Positions 1-8,503 are shown, counted from the stretch's first letter. The stretch is 64,000 bases of DNA from Hippopus hippopus (GCA_946811185.2 OX328104.1:50390505-50454504); one strand, 5' to 3'. Numbers and translations are program-made. Notes: a model not told the origin generated them from the sequence alone.

Positions 1-450
1 AAAATCTTTGTCTGTCCATCCGTCCGTCCGTCCGTCCGTCTCTCTCTCTCTGAAACAGAAATTGAATGTTATAATTTCATGAATTAAAATTGTTTGGTAT
101 TAATAACTAAAAACTCAATCTTCTTTCCTTCAATAATAAAAATTTAAACGCATAAAAGAACCAGTCAAGCTTTTTTGTACATTATGATTGTATAAACATT
201 TTGAAGGAAAATGGTAGATCTATTTACATGTAAAACTGAGTGTTGCCGACCGTTCTACTTGAATCAGGGAATCAAAGCAACAAGAGTAAACCCCCCTTTT
301 CGCCGAACTCTAGGATGATTGTGCATAGACCATCATCCCCTGGGACGATTAAATAACTGGCAATACAGCTATGCTGTGTTTTCTGCTTGTTTTATTACCA
401 CGCTATTACAGCAAATGGATCTGTGTTCCGCATTTCACCAACTTTATTAA
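1..450. other. AT-rich host DNA, no gene seen
   Basis: The window opens with a short pyrimidine microsatellite (TCCG then TC units, about 18-52). The rest is AT-rich with no convincing reading frame or recognised repeat. Confidence 0.6.
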
Positions 451-454
451 CCTT

Positions 455-657
455 TTACAGAAACAATCACGACTTTTAACGAACCTAAGATAGAAGGCTT
501 TCGAAAACATTGTGGGAAAAGGAAAAAATGTTGGAGACCAGCATTTTTCCTTTCCCCACAATGTTTTTAACTTTTCAGAGGCCATTGTTGTCATTGTCGT
601 CTGTAACAACTTTGAATTTGGAGCAGTCCGAAATTTTGCCGTTTGGTAAAGAGTTAA
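455..657. repeat. Family D palindromic MITE, diverged copy
   Basis: Family D has ends like TTAACCCTTTACCA on both sides and a central palindrome built on ATTGTGGGAAAAGGAGAAAA / its complement, with CTGGTAACCAG at the axis. This copy carries the centre around 510-568 and the AGAGTTAACG end. The family is described at 23155-23386. Confidence 0.75.
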
Positions 658-844
658 CGCTTTTCCTTCCATAGACGAGCTATAGTATCTGGCTACTGAC
701 TGGCTTATGAAAACATAGTGGCAAAAGGAGAAATTTGCTCTTTACGAGCACATGTATTCGTGTATGAAACGTGAATTCATGTTTTTTGATGTACAATTTT
801 GAATGAGTGTATTAAAAGTCAACTGCTGCTAGCTAAGGATTTAA

Positions 845-1073
845 CTCTGTACCAAACGACAACCTTTTAGATCGGACCAAATTCAAAGCATTTGCAGACG
901 ACAAATCGAATGTTGCTAAAATGATGATTTCTGTCTTTGATAGGGTAGAAAACATTGTAAGAAAAGGAGAAAATACTGTTTTTCTTTTTTTTTAAATTTA
1001 TTTTCCCACATTTTTTTCCAAAGTCTTTTTTGTCAGGGTTGTAAAAGTTGGGATTGTGTGGTAAAGGGTCAAA
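845..1073. repeat. Family D MITE, diverged copy
   Basis: It starts with CTCTGTACCAAACGACAA and ends with TTGTGTGGTAAAGGGTCA, the two family D ends. The central palindrome has decayed and is partly replaced by a T-run. Confidence 0.7.
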
Positions 1074-1114
1074 CCAACATAGGAGATCTACTTCTTGGGT
1101 TGTAATGGCTTGGT

Positions 1115-1285
1115 GTCGGATTATTGTTTTTGTTGTTGTTGTCGTTGTTTTGACCCTTTTAGTGATACGCACAGGAGACATCTTAGCTTTGGAAAGAGAA
1201 ACATTTCAAAATTATATTATTATCATCACTATTGTTATTATTATTATCATCATAACCATTATTGTTATTATTATTATTATTAAAG
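1115..1285. repeat. TTG and ATT microsatellites
   Basis: A (GTT)n-rich tract (1121-1152) is followed by imperfect (ATT)n/(ATC)n from about 1214 to 1282. Long open frames across it are an effect of trinucleotide periodicity, not a gene. Confidence 0.85.
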
Positions 1286-1523
1286 ACCCCACAATTTTAA
1301 AGTCTAAATGATTCTAAGCCTTCCTACAATGGCAACTTGTGCATCCGCATTTTTTATTATGATTGGTCTACTATTATATGGGTTATGGCCCTTTGATTTA
1401 AAAGGTCGTTAAAACTCGAGATTGTGTGATAAAGAGTCGGAAAAGACTGCAGAGTGTGGAGGCACATTTTTGTACACTCTCTCAGCAATATATACAGTAA
1501 CTCTTTCAGTGCCAAATTATATG

Positions 1524-1779
1524 AGCCATGCTCTGTGAAAAGGGTGTTTAATGCATCTGCGAAAAGTTTCGACCCAGGTCAGCCTGCGCACTTCGCGCAG
1601 GCTGAACTGGGCCGAAACTTTTCGCTATTGGTAAACTTATGTCAAAGGACCCGTCTACCTCATTATGAAGTCGGTTGTTAAAAAAAAGTTGCTGTTATGG
1701 ATCCATAAGTATCTGATTACTTGCCTGGTACCATATATCACGGACATGCATTAAGCCCCCCCATTGTGGGATCATGGCT
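1524..1779. repeat. Family B palindromic MITE
   Basis: Terminal inverted repeats resemble GAGCCATGCTCTG. A GC-rich hairpin centre (GTCAGCCTGCGC...GCGCAGGCTGA, here 1577-1606) is followed by the family arm with GGATCCATAA. This copy is nearly full length. Confidence 0.85.
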
Positions 1780-2229
1780 TATATATACTTGACCTCTTTC
1801 GACGACTGAAAATACAATCCACTGAAAATCAGAGAGATTTTATTTTAATCTATTGGCATGACTAAACAACAGATCCAAGATCAGACTGTTCGTTCCTCTG
1901 AGAAGTCTGATTTTGATATACGCCGTCCGCAAAAGCGCCTGTTCTCACCTACAGCGGTGGAAGGGTGAAAGGTTGCCTACAGGGGAATAATAGAGGTTAG
2001 GCGTAATACGTAAGATTGTTTAAATATATCGAAGCACCCAGAAAGTTTGGAACGTAAATATTTAATATTTCTTGAACAATATTTCGCCAGGAGGAGAGGA
2101 ATTCGGCTCAACTTTCGTGACTGTGCAACACAACCAGACGTTAAACAAAAATTATTCCTAATTACAGTTCCCCTCTACTCAAAAGCTTTGACCCTTTCCA
2201 GAAAAATCCCGTGTTTTTAATGCCACAGG
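1780..2229. other. Host DNA with a family A fragment
   Basis: About 1870-1940 holds a decayed family A centre (GATCCAAGATCAGACTG then a GTCCGCAAAAG arm). The rest is unassigned, and no gene was seen. Confidence 0.5.
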
Positions 2230-2425
2230 ATTCATTCCTCTCTTACCGCTGATCATTGTCTCAACGATGGTTATGTGGGACAACAGCTAGTGGCCTTGCA
2301 AGAATATTATTTGAAGCACTGGTAAACTTGAGAAACTATAGGAAATTATGGATGGGGGCACTGTTTGCCGCGATAACAATGTTGAAAAGGACTTTAAACA
2401 CCGAACAATCAATCCTCAATTTAAC
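2230..2425 (+). repeat. SINE body (family N), copy 1
   Basis: This stretch is clearly homologous to 22735-22965, where the same body follows a tRNA-like head. Shared blocks include TTATGTGGGA, AGTGGC, AGAATATT, GCACTGGTAA and ATGGAT-GGGCACTG. The tRNA head is not evident here, so the copy is 5'-truncated or diverged. Confidence 0.65.
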
Positions 2426-2620
2426 GATCTTTAAGAAAAAAGCTTTTGAAATCATTGTGGGAATAGGAGAAAATGCTGGTTACCAGCATTTTCTCCTTTT
2501 CCTACAATGTTTTCTACTCCCTTTCAACGCCAAACTCCATTATTTGAGCCACATTTAAATTATCGTCTGCAAATGCTTTCATTTCTGACAAGTTTCAAAT
2601 TTTGTCTTCTGATAAAGGTT
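2420..2620. repeat. Family D MITE
   Basis: The central palindrome (about 2452-2512) with GGTTACC at its axis is well kept. The flanking arm has the TCGTCTGCAAATGCTTTC block typical of the family. Confidence 0.8.
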
Positions 2621-2625
2621 TGTTT

Positions 2626-2835
2626 AACCCTTAGGCTGCTAAGCGCAACTCTTTGGCCTTTTGCGGCCAGTGTAGATCAAGATCAGACTGCACAGAACGT
2701 GCAGTCTGATCTTGGATCTAGACTGTCCGATAAGGAGATTATATTTCCCCAAAATCTACCTTTGAAATAACAGTTTTTGAATTCTTACAGTAGGCTTGAA
2801 CATTTCATTTCACTTATTCAGCAGGACAAGATTTA
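2626..2835 (+). repeat. Family A palindromic MITE
   Basis: It starts AACCCTTAGGCTGCTAAGCG and ends in the AGCAGGA(C/T)AAG block. The central palindrome (about 2668-2730) pairs GTGTAGATCAAGATCAGACT with its complement. It abuts the family D copy before it. Confidence 0.85.
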
Positions 2836-3038
2836 AGTGCTTGTTTGAGAAGCATGCCCCAAGACAGGAAAATGCTCTTTTTCTGTTATTGGGTTAGAAA
2901 ATGATAAATTGATTCTCATTTGTCAAGATTACGATCTGTTGTCGATCAATTTCAAGATTTCTGATCGTAATGATCTGTAAGGGGACTCATTTTCAATCTC
3001 AAAACTCGAAAATAGGACAATAAGATGAATTTTTAAAA

Positions 3039-3044
3039 TACGAG
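3039..3044. repeat. Left 6-bp target site duplication of the Polinton-like element
   Basis: TACGAG directly precedes the AG end of the element. The identical hexamer follows the CT end at 19859-19864. A 6-bp duplication is the hallmark length for Maverick/Polinton integration. Confidence 0.95.
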
Positions 3045-3057
3045 AGTAGTATAGGGA

Positions 3058-3102
3058 GTCTCTTTGTACGCCAGACAGGCCTGGTCTGGCGTACAAAGAG
3101 AC
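3058..3102. repeat. Terminal palindrome, left end
   Basis: A perfect 19-bp stem (GTCTCTTTGTACGCCAGAC and its complement) with a 7-nt AGGCCTG loop, 13 nt inside the element end. The right end has the same palindrome at 19801-19845, also 13 nt from the end and in the same orientation relative to that end. Confidence 0.93.
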
Positions 3103-3411
3103 GTCCCTGTAGTCCCTACGTTGCCTACCTTACAGAGAATTTGTCCCGAGTTTGCCTACCTTGAAAGAATTTAATTATATCACTTTTACAAAAAATGCCT
3201 AAAAAATACCCAGGGTCTCTACCCTGAGAGGGTTTCAGAATTCAAAATGGCGGACGTTTGGAGGCAAACTGGGTACAAATCCCTCTCAGGCTAGAACCCG
3301 GGGTCGAGTAAACGATAAAGTCCGAGAATCCGCATGAAAATGTTACTATAAATAGAACATTTATTTCGCAATAAAAGGCTAAGTACTGGCCACTGAGGGG
3401 AGCCCAGCCTA
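3103..3411. other. Unique outer TIR stretch, no gene
   Basis: Sequence shared with 19490-19800. It contains two direct GTTTGCCTACCTT-like blocks and an inverted pair around CCCTCTCAGG / CCTGAGAGG. An open frame on the minus strand runs into the 60-bp repeat, has no family match and is not called. Confidence 0.7.
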
Positions 3412-3640
3412 ACCATTGAGTTGGACTTAGTTTTTTCTGCATCTATGGATGATTTCTCTCTCTAAAAGCCTGAATACTGAGTTGGACTTAGACTTTTTTT
3501 CTGCATCTATGAATGATTTCTCTTTCTAAAAGACTGAGCACTGAGCCGGACTTAGTCTTTTTTCATCCTATGAATGATTTCTCTAAAAGACTGAGCACTG
3601 AGTTGGACTTAGTCTTTTTCTGAGTTTTTTTACTCTTCGG
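3412..3640 (-). repeat. 60-bp tandem repeats, outer left array
   Basis: About four diverged units of roughly 55-62 bp. On the sense of the neighbouring gene (minus strand) each has AACTAAGTCCAACTCA, GCTTTTAGAGAGA and AATCATCCATAGATGCAG. Same unit as at 5258-6024. Confidence 0.88.
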
Positions 3641-3734
3641 AGTGTAACTCTCTGGAGTGTAACTCTTTGGAGTGTAACTCTTCTAAAAGAAATGACAACT
3701 TTGAAGAAAGATAGAACTTTCGTGGTAGATGGTT

Positions 3735-4268
3735 AGTCCTGAAAAGGACTGTTGGGTTAGCTCTGAAAAGAGCTGTGACAATTTGAAGAAATGACAACTT
3801 GAAGATAGAACTTTCGTCTGACAACTTGAAGATAGAACTTTCGTCTGGCATCTTGAAGATAGAACTTTCGTGGTAGATGGTTAGTCCTGAAAAGGACTGT
3901 TGGGTTAGCTCTGAAAAGAGCTGTGACAATTTGAAGAAATGACAACTTGAAGATAGAACTTTCGTCTGACAACTTGAAGATATAACTTTCGTCTGGCAAC
4001 TTGAAGATAGATCTTTCGTGGTAGATGGTTAGTCCTGAAAAGGACTGTTGGGTTAGCTCTGAAAAGAGCTGTGACAATTTGAAGAAATGACAACTTGAAG
4101 ATAGAACTTTCGTCTGACAAGTTGAAGATAGAACTTTCGTCTGACAATTTGAAGAAATGACAATTTGAAGAAAAGATAGAACTTACGTCTGACAATTTGA
4201 AGAAAGATAGAACTTTCGTGGTAGATGGTTAGCCCTAAAAAGGGCTGTTGGGTGTCCTAAAAAGGACC
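3735..4268 (-). terminator. Array of histone-type 3' stem-loops after the left TIR gene
   Basis: Eight short hairpins read on the minus strand, just 3' of the gene at 4288-4629: 4254-4267 (imperfect, UUUU loop), 4231-4246, then three pairs 4055-4070/4031-4046, 3907-3922/3883-3898 and 3759-3774/3735-3750. The pairs are AGCTCTTTTCAGAGCT and AGTCCTTTTCAGGACT. Each is a 6-bp stem with a UUUC loop and an A(A)CCCA or AACCA 3' flank, as in replication-dependent histone mRNAs (consensus GGCYCUUUUCAGRGCC then ACCCA). About 11 nt beyond the last hairpin of each pair lies CCACGAAAGTTC, where a histone downstream element would sit. The array repeats with a period near 148 bp. Confidence 0.8.
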
Positions 4269-4287
4269 TGGTTTGGAGGTTGTGTTT

Positions 4288-4629
4288 TTAAGCACAACCT
4301 CCAACCTTTCTGCAGGCTGGGCAGCTACTATCCGTCCGCCTCTTCAATCTCTTCAGCTCTTGTGCACTCAGGTTGTACTTCAGCGAAAATGGTGGCTCGT
4401 CATCATTGCTCCAATCCTCCGTCTGTGGCACAATGAACTCCTTTTTCTCCTTCTTGCTTTGTGGTAATTGGGCAAAGTCCCAAAAGTCCCACCCGGTAAA
4501 TAGTAGTTTCTCCTCGAAGACAGGATGTCTCTGTCTCCTCGCTGTCTCAGCTTCAAGCTTTTCTAACTGTCGATCTGCCTTTCTCATCGTCTTTCTTAGC
4601 TCTTCCACCGTCTTTCTTAGCTCTTCCAT
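4288..4629 (-). CDS. Small coiled-coil protein with C-terminal CPxC/GC motif, left TIR copy (113 aa)
   Basis: Not matched to a known family. Residues 1-30 are heptad-like (two copies of EELRKT) and predict a coiled coil. The middle has an aromatic patch (GWDFWDFAQLP, about 47-57) and an acidic stretch. The C-terminus ends in SSCPACRKVGGCA, a possible small metal-binding or disulfide knot that resembles the end of the 6938-7243 protein. The ATG follows a TATA box by about 45 bp. The stop is followed by histone-type stem-loops. The right TIR carries a second copy with one more 7-residue repeat and a T-to-M change near residue 83. The gene is open in both repeats, which supports its being real. 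Confidence 0.75.
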   Translation of the reverse strand: MEELRKTVEELRKTMRKADRQLEKLEAETARRQRHPVFEEKLLFTGWDFWDFAQLPQSKKEKKEFIVPQTEDWSNDDEPPFSLKYNLSAQELKRLKRRTDSSCPACRKVGGCA

Positions 4630-4639
4630 CGTGAAATGA

Positions 4640-4760
4640 AAATGAACAATGTGCGGGAAATAACGCTGGGTTTTATAGCTTTTCAGACGGATTGAACTAG
4701 TTGACCCATGACGTCATTTTCTCCAATGTTTTTCCCGCGTTGGCGTTTCATGCTGTTTTG
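4640..4760 (-). promoter_or_regulatory. Promoter module P1: E2F-like site, CRE, TATA
   Basis: In the sense of the downstream gene (minus strand): GCATGAAACGCC, then CGCGGGAAA (E2F-like, 4731-4739), TGACGTCA (perfect CRE, 4709-4716), a CAATCCGTCTG block and TATAAAA (4671-4677) followed by CCCAGCGTTATTT. The same order and spacing recur at 6555-6640, 15119-15205 and 18120-18225. A module copied in front of several genes of one element argues for a common expression programme. Confidence 0.8.
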
Positions 4761-5257
4761 GCTCCAAATTAATGTTGTCCAATCAGAATCAGCGTTTTAT
4801 TTCTAATACTAAATGTTTTATTGTTAACCAATCTATAGTTTTGTTACATTTTCTTGTTCGGGTTAGAAAAACTAGAGTTTGACTATCCTATGACTTTTTT
4901 TGATTATGAGTCTTCTGACAAAAATGAAAAGAAAGATATTTTATTTAAGATAGCTAGTCCTGAAAAGATCTGATTTTGTGTAGAATACATTTTTTATCCT
5001 CCACTCTTTCTTTCGATTGATTCCATTCTATTTAGCATTTGCATCAGATGCTCAATTTCATACCTGATATATCTGAAACGTTCTCTTTCTTCTAACCAGA
5101 AGAGCAATGAGAGAAAAAATGTCAATCCAAACATTATGGGGTACTGACTCAGCTTTTACGAAAAGTTAATGGTGAATGAGAAAAATTAATCAAGAGTTTA
5201 CTGTTTTATATGTGCAATGGGTCACTTTTTAGTTTTTTGATTTTAGCCCTATATCAC
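4761..5257. other. TIR spacer, no gene
   Basis: AT-rich sequence shared with about 17640-18120. A related decayed copy of its first part lies at 6640-6800. No coding capacity was recognised. Confidence 0.7.
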
Positions 5258-6024
5258 TGAGTTGTGCTTAGTTTTTGCATCTATGGATGATTTCTCTTTC
5301 TAAATGTCTGACCATTGAGTTGAACTTAGCTTTTTTCATCCTATGGATGATTTCTCTTTCTAAATGCCTAACCATTGAGTTGAACTTAGAGTTTTTCTGC
5401 ATCTAGGGATGATTTCTCTTTTAAATGTCTAACCATTGAATTGAACTTAGACTTTTTTTCTGCATCTATGGATGATTTCTCTTTCTAAAAAAGCCTGACC
5501 ACTGAGTTGGACTTAGTTTTTTCTGCATCTATGGATGATTTCTCTTTCTAAATGCCTAACCATTGAGTTGAACTTAGACTTTTTTTCTGCATCTATGGAT
5601 GATTTCTCTTTCTAAAAAAGCCTGACCACTGAGTTGGACTTAGTTTTTTCTGCATCTAGGGATGATTTCTCTTTCTAAATGGCTAACCATTGAGTTGAAC
5701 TTAGACTTTTTTTCTGCATCTATGGATGATTTCTCTTTCTAAAAAAGCCTGACCACTGAGTTGGACTTAGTTTTTTCTGCATCTATGGATGATTTCTCTT
5801 TCTAAATGGCTAACCATTGAGTTGAACTTAGACTTTTTTCTGCATCTATGGATGATTTTTTCTCTAAAAGCCTGAGCATTGAGTTGGACTTAGTTTTTTC
5901 TGCATCTATGGATGATTTCTCTTTCTAAATGTCTGACCATTGAGTTGTACTTAGTTTTTTCTGCATCTATGGATGATTTCTCTCTAAAAAGCCTGAGCAC
6001 TGAGTTGGGCTTAGTCTTTTCTGA
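5258..6024 (-). repeat. 60-bp tandem repeats, inner left array
   Basis: About a dozen units of 57-66 bp, alternating two subtypes (one with a GACTTAG-type and one with an ATTGAGTTGAAC-type block), so a higher-order dimer is present in the middle. The mirrored array at 16385-17635 is longer. Frames through it are repeat translations. Confidence 0.9.
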
Positions 6025-6158
6025 GTTTTTTTTTACTCTTTGGAGTGTGACTCTCTGGGGTGTAAATCTTTGGAGTGTAACTCTTCTAAAAGAAAGAAGT
6101 TTGACAATTTGAAGAAATGACAATTTGAAGAAAGATAGATCTTTCGTGGTAGATGGTT

Positions 6159-6174
6159 AGCCCTGAAAAGGGCT
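6159..6174 (-). terminator. Histone-type stem-loop after gene 6205-6519
   Basis: On the minus strand AGCCCTTTTCAGGGCT with 3' flank AACCATCTACC and then ACGAAAG. It lies about 30 nt past the stop. A weaker partial hairpin (CAGCCCTTCTC) precedes it. Confidence 0.78.
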
Positions 6175-6204
6175 GTTTTTGAGAAGGGCTGATTTTTAAA
6201 ATGT

Positions 6205-6519
6205 TTATTCAGTATCAGCATCAGTCGATTCGCTGTCTGACTCACTCCTTTCAGCGGCGATTTGCGCGCGGAAAAGACGGTCTACCTGCTCTGTTTTTGA
6301 AATAACATACTGAAAATACATTTCAAGCATGCCCTCAATAATGAGTTCCTTCATCCGAAGGTTATAACAGAACACCCTGTTATTAGCAAGCTGAGCCCTC
6401 TCGTATCGTCTTCTCACTCCAACTAAGCGCTGTTTAAGTAAAACGATTTGTCTCCTTGCTCCTGTTAACTTTCGCTCGGCATCCATCCAAGTGACGAGGA
6501 GTGATGGTCTTGAAGCCAT
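6205..6519 (-). CDS. Small basic coiled-coil protein with acidic tail (104 aa)
   Basis: No family recognised. The N-terminal two thirds are rich in Arg, Leu and Gln (ARRQIVLLKQRLVGVRRR, about 21-38) and look helical. The last 14 residues are acidic (SESDSESTDADTE). The ATG is 16 nt past a GAAATGTATGAAAATA leader and about 35 bp past a TATA-like ATTTATA. The stop is followed by a histone-type stem-loop. Flanking signals matching those of the other element genes are the main support. A capsid-accessory or DNA-binding role would be a guess. Confidence 0.65.
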   Translation of the reverse strand: MASRPSLLVTWMDAERKLTGARRQIVLLKQRLVGVRRRYERAQLANNRVFCYNLRMKELIIEGMLEMYFQYVISKTEQVDRLFRAQIAAERSESDSESTDADTE

Positions 6520-6554
6520 TGTGAAAATGAAATGTATGAAAATATATCGCAGAG

Positions 6555-6640
6555 ATTTATAGGTTTTCAGACGGATTGAACTAGCTGACCCATGACGTCA
6601 TTTTCTCCTATGTTTTACCCGCGTCGGCGTTTCATGCTGT
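6555..6640 (-). promoter_or_regulatory. Promoter module P2
   Basis: TATAAAT (6555-6561, minus-strand sense), perfect CRE TGACGTCA (6593-6600), then CGCGGGTAAA (6617-6626, the E2F-like site with one change) and GCATGAAACGCC. It parallels P1 base for base over most of about 90 bp and drives 6205-6519. Confidence 0.78.
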
Positions 6641-6869
6641 TTTGACTTCAAATTAATGTTATCCAATCAGAATTATCGTTGTTTTTCTAATACTAAATGT
6701 TTTATTGTTGACCAACCCGTGGTTTTGTTACATTTTTTTCTTGTTCGGGTTAGAAAAAACTAGAGTTTGACTATTCTATGACTTTTTCTGATTTTAAATC
6801 TTTTGAGTTTTGACAATTTTGAAGAAATGACAATTTTGAAAAAAGATAGAACTTTCGTGGTAGATGGGT

Positions 6870-6885
6870 AGCCCTGAAAAGGGCC
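6870..6885 (-). terminator. Best match to the histone mRNA 3' stem-loop
   Basis: Read on the minus strand: AC, then GGCCCTTTTCAGGGCT, then ACCCATCTACC, then ACGAAAGTTC. The stem, the UUUC loop, the G at position 2 of the stem and the ACCCA flank agree with the animal histone consensus apart from a G-U pair at the base. It lies about 53 nt after the stop of 6938-7243. Confidence 0.82.
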
Positions 6886-6937
6886 GTTTTGTTTTGGAGG
6901 CTGTGTTTTTTTCGTCTCACGTTGTTTTTTTCCACTT

Positions 6938-7243
6938 CTAATGACAGCACCCGAAATTCACTTGACAAATGGGGCATGCTTCAACTCTTTTTCTGATCAC
7001 CATTGTCCCATTATCGAAAGTAACCTTCCTCCCAAATTCGATATCAACCAAAATGACATCCGGTGTTGTCTTTAATAATAGTTGAACTAATCTTTCGCCG
7101 AGATCTTTGTATGGCTGTGTTATACGTTGTAGTTGGTTTTGTTCCTCCTCTCCTACGAGATGAGTGGTTAGTTGCAATAACTGCAGCCCGGCATTTAGAT
7201 ACTCTTGGAGAGCCTCACGTAGTTGATGATTTATCTCCTCCAT
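6938..7243 (-). CDS. Small protein with C-terminal CPIC/GCC motif (101 aa)
   Basis: No family recognised. Residues 1-60 are amphipathic helix or coiled coil (LREALQEYLNAGLQLLQLTT). A hydrophobic beta-like segment (PDVILVDIEFGRKVTF, 66-81) follows. The C-terminus is ACPICQVNFGCCH, comparable with CPACRKVGGCA of the TIR gene, so the two may be distant paralogues. The ATG is preceded by a leader almost identical to that of 15395-16168. The 3' end has the best histone-type stem-loop of the element. Confidence 0.68.
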   Translation of the reverse strand: MEEINHQLREALQEYLNAGLQLLQLTTHLVGEEEQNQLQRITQPYKDLGERLVQLLLKTTPDVILVDIEFGRKVTFDNGTMVIRKRVEACPICQVNFGCCH

Positions 7244-7437
7244 ATTGATATTGCTTCCGAATATTGATACCGCTTTCGAAGTGTTCGTTAGCTGAGAGCC
7301 AAAGAAATGGTGATTGTATGAAAATAACGCTGGGCTTTATACGTTTACAGAGGATTGAAATTTTTTAAAGAGCACGGACCTGGCGGAAAGCACATACATT
7401 TTTTCCCATGCTACGTTTCATGCTAATATAGCAAAAA
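7244..7437 (-). promoter_or_regulatory. Promoter and leader P3, shared with P4
   Basis: In gene sense: CTTTCCGCCAGGTCC, GTGCTCTTTAAAA, CAATCCTCTGTAAACG, TATAAAG (7335-7341), CCCAGCGTTATTTTCATAC, then a leader with TCAATATTCGGAAGCAATAT just before the ATG. The 15255-15394 region is the same over about 140 bp with few differences. Confidence 0.8.
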
Positions 7438-7493
7438 AATGTATACAGAACAAGTCTTGGGGAAAAAACAGAATAAAGAGCTCTATTGTTTTT

Positions 7494-7512
7494 TGAACTT
7501 TTATTTATTGAA
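7494..7512 (-). terminator. AATAAA polyadenylation signal for the 7850 gene / PolB block
   Basis: On the minus strand this reads CAATAAATAAAAG, with overlapping AATAAA/ATAAAA hexamers about 340 bp past the stop of 7850-8503. No histone-type stem-loop was found after this gene block, unlike the small genes. Confidence 0.5.
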
Positions 7513-7523
7513 CAGAACTAAAC

Positions 7524-7850
7524 AATGAAACATTTTTTTGCAATGCATCATAAAAATTTTCTTGACAATGAAAAAAATTTCTTGACAATGAAAAAATTCA
7601 CAAGGAAACATTTTTTTACAATACAGCATAAAAACATTTTCTTAAAAAACAAAAAATTCACCCTGAAATATTTTTTACAATACAGCATAAAAAACATTTT
7701 CTTAACAATGAAAAAATCCACACTGAAATATTTTTACAATACAGCATAAAAAACATTTTCTTGACAATGAAAAAAATCACACGGAAACATTTTTTACAAT
7801 GAATTACTCACAATGAATTATTTACAATGAATTATTCGCAATGAATTTTT
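7524..7850. repeat. AT-rich 62-66 bp tandem repeat
   Basis: Four to five imperfect units containing TTTTTTACAATACAGCATAA and ACATTTTCTTGACAATGA, ending in shorter ACAATGAATTA repeats (7797-7856). It lies between the stop of the 217-residue gene and its presumed poly(A) signal. Confidence 0.85.
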
Positions 7851-8503
7851 TACAATGCAAATTCGCAAATACCACGAGTCTCACATTTGTCTTCATATTC
7901 CGTAATGTCTTTATGCAATTGGTCATACCCCAAAAACATTGTATACTCACTGTCCATATCGTCGAAATCTCGTAGTCCTATGAATGGAGCAACATGTCTA
8001 TAAGCGTCTTTTGTTGAAAGAACTGAATTTACTACTTCTTCTGTAACATCTCTATCAAATAGAATATACCCTGACATGGTTTCCATTGTTTCTCCGTAGG
8101 AATGAACAGATCCTTTTTTGTAGCGTAAGTAAAAGTCAAATAGAACTGATTTCATTTTCAGAACGTTAAAAGAACTTTCTTCTGTTGTTCCTATGATAAA
8201 AAATGTCCATCGGCTTGTGGATCGAAACAGTTTACTAATAACATTGTCTTTCAAAAAGCTATCTGCTAAATAAGTCTTGAGATCGAGATCCAAACCCGAA
8301 TCGTCCACCATCATCGTAATAAAGTTGATTATACCATACACTTTGTAGGACTTTTCTCCTTTTGCAATCCACTTAAACATTTTTTCGATCCAAATTTTCA
8401 CACAGAAAAATTTAATGTTAACCTGTGTTCGTTCATCAAGTGTATGTTGCCGAACAAATTTTCCATAATTTTTTTCGCGTAGATCTATTGGTAACGGTAA
8501 CAT
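7850..8503 (-). CDS. Unknown protein downstream of PolB (217 aa)
   Basis: A clean ATG-initiated frame, the longest intact one on this strand of the element. No motif was recognised. It is mixed alpha/beta in composition, with a hydrophobic stretch near residues 100-108 (WTFFIIGTT) but no clear membrane segment, and an acidic C-terminal third (DFDDMDSEYTMF, DITEYEDKCETRG). It starts 80 bp after the PolB stop on the same strand, so the two may be cotranscribed. No promoter module of the P1 type precedes it. In Polintons genes near PolB include ATPase, capsid and several orphan proteins; I see no Walker motif or protease triad. Confidence 0.75.
   Translation of the reverse strand: MLPLPIDLREKNYGKFVRQHTLDERTQVNIKFFCVKIWIEKMFKWIAKGEKSYKVYGIINFITMMVDDSGLDLDLKTYLADSFLKDNVISKLFRSTSRWTFFIIGTTEESSFNVLKMKSVLFDFYLRYKKGSVHSYGETMETMSGYILFDRDVTEEVVNSVLSTKDAYRHVAPFIGLRDFDDMDSEYTMFLGYDQLHKDITEYEDKCETRGICEFAL

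Larger units (their letters stand above)
3045..6178 (+). repeat. Left terminal inverted repeat of the Polinton-like element
   Basis: It matches the reverse complement of about 16190-19858 throughout. In order from the outer end: terminal palindrome, unique stretch, a few 60-bp repeats, stem-loop array, gene 4288-4629, its promoter, a spacer, a longer 60-bp repeat array and one stem-loop. It is about 0.5 kb shorter than the right copy, mostly because the inner 60-bp array has fewer units. Single-base differences are rare. Confidence 0.92.

Noticed and set aside
3242..3442. Minus-strand frame of 66 residues present in both inverted repeats (also 19460-19660)
   Set aside because: Its start lies inside the 60-bp repeat unit, no promoter module or stem-loop belongs to it, and no family is recognised. 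Presence in both repeats only reflects the duplication.
3630..4195. Overlapping 96-106 residue frames across the stem-loop arrays (also 18707-19272)
   Set aside because: They are translations of the 148-bp repeat and hairpins, with recurrent SSIFKLS units. The hairpins and ACGAAAG motifs explain the sequence better.
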